The position numbers and the translations under genes were made by a program. The notes under the pieces are model-generated. The model was not told the origin of the DNA and did not search any database. It saw only the letters and a list, made by a program, of their open reading frames with translations. Positions 58,227 to 64,000 of a stretch of DNA of 64,000 nt are shown here, one piece after another. The first letter of the stretch is position 1, and each line of letters begins with the position of its first letter. The stretch covers positions 35,645,501 to 35,709,500 of the forward strand of contig NC_134150.1 in assembly GCF_033958435.1 (NCBI RefSeq), read 5' to 3'. The stretch is from Carettochelys insculpta. Its lineage: Eukaryota; Chordata; Testudines; Carettochelyidae.

Positions 58227-58722
58227 ATTAATTGTCAATCATTTATTCACATAAGATGCTACATAGTAAGCATGAAAGTTAAATTGCAAACAGAGAAACT
58301 AATTTAATGTAGTGCAGGGACCAAAATTGTCACCTTTCTGAACTTCCAGAAAGGTTGAACAGATAAATTCCTTGATGAAGGTCCCAAATACCATGGTGAT
58401 GGTCGACCTTATGCAAACCTATTTTTTATAATTTTAAGGACTCCATAGTATCAATTATTAGTCAACTCACTCTGCAAATACATACCCAGCTGCAAATATG
58501 TATACTCTGTTTCAAAGCCCATGGAAGACAAAGGAAAGTTTCAGATAAACATTAGTGGGTCTTGGATCAGGTTTATGGGAAATTCTGTATTCTTGGGGAA
58601 CCAGGGCACAGTATTCATGGAAGATCTTTCCTCCCCAGCCTCTGCTTGAAATAGTGCTGATACAAAAAGCAACGAAAAGGCAGGGGAAGGCATGTCTGAG
58701 CCCCTGTGGACGAGGGTGATAG

Positions 58723-59577
58723 GATTAAGGCAGGGGTCTGCAACTGAAATAGCGAGAAGAGCCATTTTTTCAAATTCAGTTACAAAATCAATCCTTCAAG
58801 AGCCGCAATGCACGTGAATAAGGGACAGTCCTTAATAAATAACACCAGACTACGGTTTTTATCATCTCTGGTTTCAGAACAGCGCACACACAATGATTTG
58901 TACCAGTTAGAAAGGTATCACCCCCATCTCCAGGTTTTACCAACCTCAGCCCCCAAATCTGCCACCTATCCCCAGGCTTTACCGCCATCCTGTAAACCCC
59001 CAACCCCCGGCTTAACCCCCCTGAATCCCAACCCCCCCGCACCCCCAGGCTTAACGCCTCTGAGCCCCAACTATACCCCCACCATCCCCAGGATTAACCC
59101 CTCTGAACCTCAACTCCCACCCCCACCCCCACCCCCACCTGCAGGCTTAACTCGCCTCAGTGCATACAGTTCTGTAGCGGCTGCTGCTGCCGCCACCTCC
59201 CCCTGCTGCTTCCCACTGTTTCTTCCTTCTTGGCAAGGCTGCATGGCTCTGACAGAACAGGCTCGGCTGCCCTTCCCCCTGCTTTCCTACCAGCTTAGAC
59301 TTCCACCCATGTGGGGTGGCTCCCTCTCCAGCCACTTTCTCCTCCAGGCTCCCTGCTGCAGCTGACCGCTGAGCGGCTCCAGCTGCCACCACTTAAAAAA
59401 CAAAACTAAATTCAGTTGTCTCGATGAAGGGCAAGTGAATTTAGATTTTTGCTTCAGTGGCGGCAGCCTTTGGAGCCACAAGAGGAGTCAGCAGCAGCAG
59501 CTCCCAGAGCCGCAAGTGGCTCTTGAAAGATCCAGATGCGGCTCCAGATCTGGAGGTTGCTGACCCCTGGATTAAGG
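58723..59577. mobile_element. hAT-type non-autonomous element, 839 bp, perfect 8-bp duplication
   Basis: CAGGGGTCTGCAACTGAAAT (from 58731) and GGAGGTTGCTGACCCCTG (to 59569) are inverted ends, flanked by identical GATTAAGG octamers (58723-58730 and 59570-59577). Subterminal GAGCCATTTT / GTGGCTCTTG motifs are also inverted. The interior is a C-rich block of diverged CCCCAGGCTTAAC-type units (58920-59150) and a GCTGCTGCCGCC stretch. No transposase. Confidence 0.88.
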
Positions 59578-60898
59578 AAACACGCCGAGCCTCATTTACA
59601 TCACAGATGGAACAGAAAGACATCTTCATTAGCACAGGAAGTGGAGAACAGAGATTCCAAAGCAAAACTCACGCAGAGTTCTGGGACACAGAAAGCACAA
59701 AAGCATTGCCTGATGGGAAATCTCTGCTCCTGATGCTAATGAACCCATGCCTGCTTGCACCCCGATTGCAATTATGAAACCAGTTTTAGTAATGAAGCCT
59801 AATTGCATTATGAGATCCCTCAAAGGAACACCACCCCTAGCCAGGAATGAGCCATTTCTATTGCCTAGCCTAAACAAAACAACTTCATAATACTCCCTTG
59901 AATCATCCATTTACCCGTTAACAAATCTAGTGTTCCTTCTTAAACCATTGTGTTGTCCCTACAAAAAAAACCCTTACCCATGCTCACGTAAAGTGCTCTG
60001 ATGCCTGGCTCTAAATTCTGCACCAGTTCCATTGGCATGTCATCATCTCCTGACTGATTGTATTGGGGGGGCTCTGCTCTGCCTGCCTCCAGCATGCAGG
60101 ATCCCCAGCTACCATCATCACCTGGGAACCCTGATCAGTTCAAGCTTCATGGAGTGGTGAGATCTCTCTCTCTCTCCTGCTCACTTTAGAAGTGACCTGA
60201 CCTGTGATAAGCTATGGTTTGCTAGCCCTAACACTAATCAGATTTAAGTTAGATTGAATATTGCAACTGTTTTGTTTGTTTGGCATCCCTTGTATGGTTA
60301 CTACCTAGAAATAAATAACTTTCATGATTAAGTTGCTTTCTTCTTTCTCTCTCCCTCTGCCCCTACCATTTGGGACTGTGGTTTTGGCTTCCCCATTCAT
60401 TCTGCAACAACGTGCCTTGTACCTAAGCTAAAGATCCCTGCATCGCTTAAGTATCATGGTTTTCTCATCAGGTATGTTACTAGCAGAATGGTTATGATGT
60501 GGAAGTGGTTATAGGGATGTGCTGAACCTGGGGACATATGAGGGTGGCAGCTTAAAGTGCTGTTTAAACCCAGCCCAGTGAGTTCAAGGGCACCAGGGGG
60601 TCACAGCTTGGCACTGCTGTGCAACCCAACCTTCTGAGTCCAGGGACATGTAAGAGGTCAGCTTGCGAGTGCTGATTAAGTGGGCCTCTCAGATGTGGTC
60701 TGGTAGTGGATGTAAGTGTGTGTGTTCATCCAATTCTAGGGTGGGAAGAACCCAGTCCTGGGGAACTGGGATTCTGCAGGATAGCTCCAATGGGAGAATT
60801 GGCAGAAGGTCGAAATTAAGTTCCATATGAGAACACAAGTGACACAAGCAGCACACTGATATAATTATCAAACACCCCACTGCCCTGAAGAGTAGCCC
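59578..60898. other. Unassigned noncoding stretch
   Basis: AGAAATAAATAACTTTCATG at about 60307 resembles a polyadenylation region, and the following 600 bp could be part of an old LTR, but ends and duplications were not found and nothing codes. Confidence 0.3.
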
Positions 60899-61179
60899 TA
60901 AGGCTTGGTCTATACTAGGAAAATAAGCCAATTTTAAATACACAATTCTAGCTATGGCAATTGCATAGCTAGAATCGACTTAACTGAAATCAACTTACTC
61001 GGCTGTCCTCAGTGAAGAAGGTTGATGGGAGAGTTTCTCCCATTGACCTCCCTTAGTAGTGAGGGACTGCTGACCCCTGATAGGTTGATTTCTTGCGTCA
61101 CTACCTGGTGCGCAAAATCTAACCCCGGAAAATTGATGCTGAGTAAGTTGGTCTTCTGAGTAATGCAGACGTGGCCTAA
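60899..61179. mobile_element. PIF/Harbinger-type MITE with TAA duplication
   Basis: GGCTTGGTCTATACTAGGAA (from 60902) and the imperfect inverted end AGTAATGCAGACGTGGCC (to 61176) are each flanked by TAA. The interior, with GTTGATGGGAGAGTTTCTCC, is noncoding. Confidence 0.78.
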
Positions 61180-62293
61180 GAAATGTGCATACCCAAAGTA
61201 AGGGGTAAGTCTGATAACAAAGGTCAGTATTTTAAGAATCACAGCTCCAAGTATGAGTTCCAATTCTGGAAAGAGAGTTGGTGTTCAGTGTTCCTGGAAG
61301 AATTTGAGATATATAGAAATAACTGGCAAAAGCATCAAAATCCATTATGATTAAGGGCAACAAAAGAAAATGAGTATTTTTAGCATGGTTTTAGATGTTC
61401 TTTGTACAATAGGATAATATCAGACCCTAAATCCCACCATGCAGTTTGCAAAATGACTGTCTATATGAAACGAAAGTAGGATATTGAAAAGTAGAACACT
61501 TTATCTGATAGGGAAGAGCTGACATTGGCAGAATGAATAATGCTTAATTGGACTAAACTGACTTGATTTACATTAAAAATACAATTAAAATATGGCACTG
61601 TAATTTACATGGTTCATATTTTTCTGTCTCATATTTTTTCTGAGCTTTATCTGTTTTATCACTACAGCAGTTTAGCAGCCGTATTATTGTCCTTATTGAT
61701 ATAAATTAAAACCCAATGGCTAAATATTGTAGGGTGGCATATGATATTAGCATAAACTGGAGATATTAGTTCAAAGTCCAGTTATTGATGACTTTATTAA
61801 GAACACATGGGTAGCTCTTGCTTTCTCTTCAATGCAAAAATGGAGGGAATCACAAAATCTTGGGACATTTTGTCACAGTGCCTGTATCATGCTGTTGTAA
61901 CAATATATTCTATTGTACAGTCATGAGCCAGTGTCAAAAAATCTGATATATTGCAATGCAATGTTAGGCTGTCATAACTCTGAGGCTCTGCATCTTCATT
62001 CATCATTGCTTTTCCTTCATTGCTTCCTTGCTTTGGGACATAGTGGATGAATCTCTGTTTTCCTGACCCCCCAGCTAATTGGCTGAAATGTAGAAAGTTT
62101 CACATAGGACAGATCATACTCCATTTTCATGACTACTTGGAGTAATCTTACAAGGTTGTGAACCACATCACCACTTGGACCTATATACCATGATAGCAGT
62201 TTAAAGCAGGATTTGTATACTATGTTTCTATAGGGAGATTTAATCTTTAAATTATTTTCTTACAATATTTAGTTGTCACTTAAAATCAATATC
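61180..62293. other. Unassigned noncoding stretch
   Basis: AT-rich. No exon or repeat recognised. Confidence 0.4.
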
Positions 62294-62296
62294 TTA

Positions 62297-62354
62297 GGGT
62301 AGGTCTACACAGCAAAGTTATTTTGAAATAACATGTTATTTTTAAATAACAATC
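62297..62354 (+). mobile_element. Fragment of a second Harbinger-like MITE
   Basis: GGGTAGGTCTACACAGCAAA followed by TTATTTTGAAATAACATGTT is one end of a related MITE, preceded by TTA. It is cut off by the element at 62358. Confidence 0.55.
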
Positions 62355-62357
62355 CTA

Positions 62358-62604
62358 GGCTATGTCTACACATGCCCCTCCCTTTTAGAAGGGGCATGTA
62401 AATGAAGTGGGTCAAAAAGCTAATGAGGCATGGAAATGACTATTCAGCACATTATTTGCATAATGGACACCTGGAGCGTCAAAAGTGCTGCTTTCAAATG
62501 GCAAGTTAGCTGTTTAGACAGGGTTACTTCAAAAGGAACCCCAATTTTGAAAGTATCCTTCTTCCCAATTTTTTATGAGGTAAGGCCACAGTGTAGGCAT
62601 ATCC
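62358..62604. mobile_element. PIF/Harbinger-type MITE
   Basis: GGCTATGTCTACACATGCCC and the imperfect inverted end CACAGTGTAGGCATATCC, with TTA at the right flank and CTA at the left. Interior AATGAAGTG and ATTCAGCAC motifs are shared with 5394-5748. Confidence 0.68.
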
Positions 62605-63339
62605 TTAGTTATTTGTTTCTAGTCTATTTTATAAACAAATATGTAATATTTTATTTTACGCAGTGCTTTTTCTTTGCTGAGTTCCAGAACCACAGAAAAA
62701 AGCATATAAAAACTCACTATTTTTGGATTCTTGAAACTTACGATGATTTTGACCCAGTTCAGCAGACAATATTCCTCACAGTCTGAGGCTCAGTATACTC
62801 ATTTTCAATCAGGAACACATTTTTTCAGTGTGTTGTAATTACAAATCCTCAAAAAACAGGTTTTGTAATACAGACACTGCCACAGATCTTAACTGTAGTT
62901 ATTCTCTGGAACACTGGTGCAAGAAGGCTGAAAACCCGTTCTCCCAGGAAGAATCTTATTAAAAAAAAAGAGTGGTTTTAATGATATTTCTCATGGCATT
63001 AAAATTCTTTTCATTTGGAATCTCAGAGCATCCGTGCTTCCACATTTTTGGAAGTCCAAGGAGAATTGGCTAAACCCAGAGAACTATGAACCATGACTGA
63101 AGGAACCAATCCAAAGAGAGAAATCTGAGTTTGTTTTCCTAGTCTTTCATCCCCCGGAGTTGGAAATTAATCTGCTTAATTCAAACAGCATTTTTTATGG
63201 CATTCTAAATAATTACTACAGGGGGCATTATTTGTAAACCATCTACAGAATTTGCATCTGAACTGGTTCTTCTTTCTGCATTAAACAGTAGAAATTGCTG
63301 AACTACTGTTTAAATGTCAATGATAACTAAACTTCAGAA
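62605..63339. other. Unassigned noncoding stretch
   Basis: No exon or repeat recognised. Confidence 0.4.
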
Positions 63340-63455
63340 GAAGGGTGTCTTACCCACGAAAGCTCAGTACCTAATAAATAAATTTTTTAGTCTTTTAGGT
63401 GCTAAAGGACTGCTTGTTTTTTTGTGAAGCTACGGCTAACATGGCTACCCTTCTG
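63340..63455 (+). repeat. Interspersed repeat related to 45677-46350
   Basis: CAGAAGAAGGGTGTCTTACC, CACGAAAGCTCAGTACCTAA, TTTTAGGTGCTAAAGGACTG and ACGGCTAACATGGCTACCCT show the same order of blocks as the sense copy at about 46255-46350. Unidentified family. Confidence 0.65.
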
Positions 63456-63754
63456 AGACTATTCAGAAGAGTTGGAGGTTATAGTCACTTCAGATACATT
63501 TCACTGCTTGTATCTTTATCCCCCCATAGGTTTCCTTGTGAGATTTCTGACAATTTCTTCTTCTGGGTGGGATAGAAATATTAGTATTTCTCTCTCATTG
63601 AATCTAGGTATCAGTGTGTTTATATATTATGAAAACATGAAGGCAAGGTGCCCACCACATGCCCATTACAGTTTAATGGTTAAATCCTGCTCACGTGACT
63701 CAGGCACTTACCGATCACATCGCACTTTGAATCTATAGATCTCCAAGTACTTTT

Positions 63755-63850
63755 TAATGAGGGTAGGTTTCTCCCCCCATTTTTTGGACAGGGACACTGA
63801 AGCAGAGAGGTTAAGCAATTTGCCCAAGATCACACAGTAAACCAAAATAT
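63755..63850 (-). repeat. MIR SINE fragment
   Basis: GAAGCAGAGAGGTTAAGCAA and TTTGCCCAAGATCACACAG match the MIR core on the complementary strand. Confidence 0.8.
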
Positions 63851-63879
63851 GAGGTACACATCTGTAGCCAACCAGGCTC

Positions 63880-64000
63880 GGGTTCCCCAGAAACAAGGCT
63901 GCACCCAGAAGGTGAGTACTATATTTGGTTTATTGAAAGCGCGTGACACCCGCGACGGCAGCCCTGGAGATGCCGCAGTCACCAGTGGGGGAAAAGCCGA
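63880..64000. other. CpG-containing unknown sequence at the right edge
   Basis: TTGGTTTATTGAAAGCGCGT and GACACCCGCGACGGC introduce CpGs into an otherwise CpG-poor area. It could be the start of an LTR, another transposon or a promoter, and is cut by the window end. Confidence 0.25.

Noticed and set aside
58808..59365. 185-codon Pro-rich open frame
   Set aside because: Lies entirely within a hAT element bounded by a perfect 8-bp duplication. It is composed of C-rich tandem units.

Overview
The window is vertebrate nuclear DNA, most likely from a turtle or another sauropsid. The interspersed repeats are dominated by CR1 LINEs with the ATTCTATGATTCTATGAT-type 3' end, by hAT and PIF/Harbinger DNA transposons and their short derivatives, by old MIR SINEs, and by RTE-like LINE tails. 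There are no Alu or L1 blocks and no bacterial gene organisation. The genus cannot be named from this sequence alone.

Two host genes are supported. (1) MPHOSPH6 (M-phase phosphoprotein 6, an RNA exosome cofactor) lies on the minus strand. All five coding exons can be read: 40054-40004, 31274-31162, 29664-29574, 26764-26667 and 25516-25381. They have GT-AG introns and join in phase to 162 residues. Exon 1 sits in a CpG-rich promoter at about 39960-40270. (2) An intact, intronless-coding arylamine N-acetyltransferase (NAT; 290 aa, catalytic Cys68-His107-Asp122) lies on the plus strand at 16937-17809. A second NAT copy at 6700-7400 is a decayed, unprocessed duplicate. The two host genes are convergent.

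Layout. 1-1908: CR1 LINE. 1909-6690: small old repeats and a palindromic Harbinger MITE. 6690-8001: NAT pseudogene ending near a pogo-like MITE. 8002-16900: mostly unassigned, with hAT, MIR, CR1 and RTE-like fragments. 16921-17884: NAT. 17999-22764: transposon cluster around a 3.7 kb Harbinger element that carries decayed transposase and Myb/SANT genes. 24584-40270: MPHOSPH6, with Harbinger, hAT, RTE and microsatellite insertions in its introns. 40290-44250: a degenerate minisatellite, apparently interrupted by a 5'-truncated non-LTR retrotransposon with an open 872-codon ORF. 44250-64000: no recognisable host exon, only CR1, hAT, Harbinger and other repeats.

I see no operon, CRISPR array, complete endogenous retrovirus or clearly new multi-gene system. 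The most notable items are the NAT gene/pseudogene pair next to MPHOSPH6, the long LINE ORF with a substituted reverse-transcriptase aspartate, the internally deleted Harbinger element and its MITE relatives, a 42-bp inverted repeat in MPHOSPH6 intron 3, and a 45-bp minisatellite beside the first splice donor.
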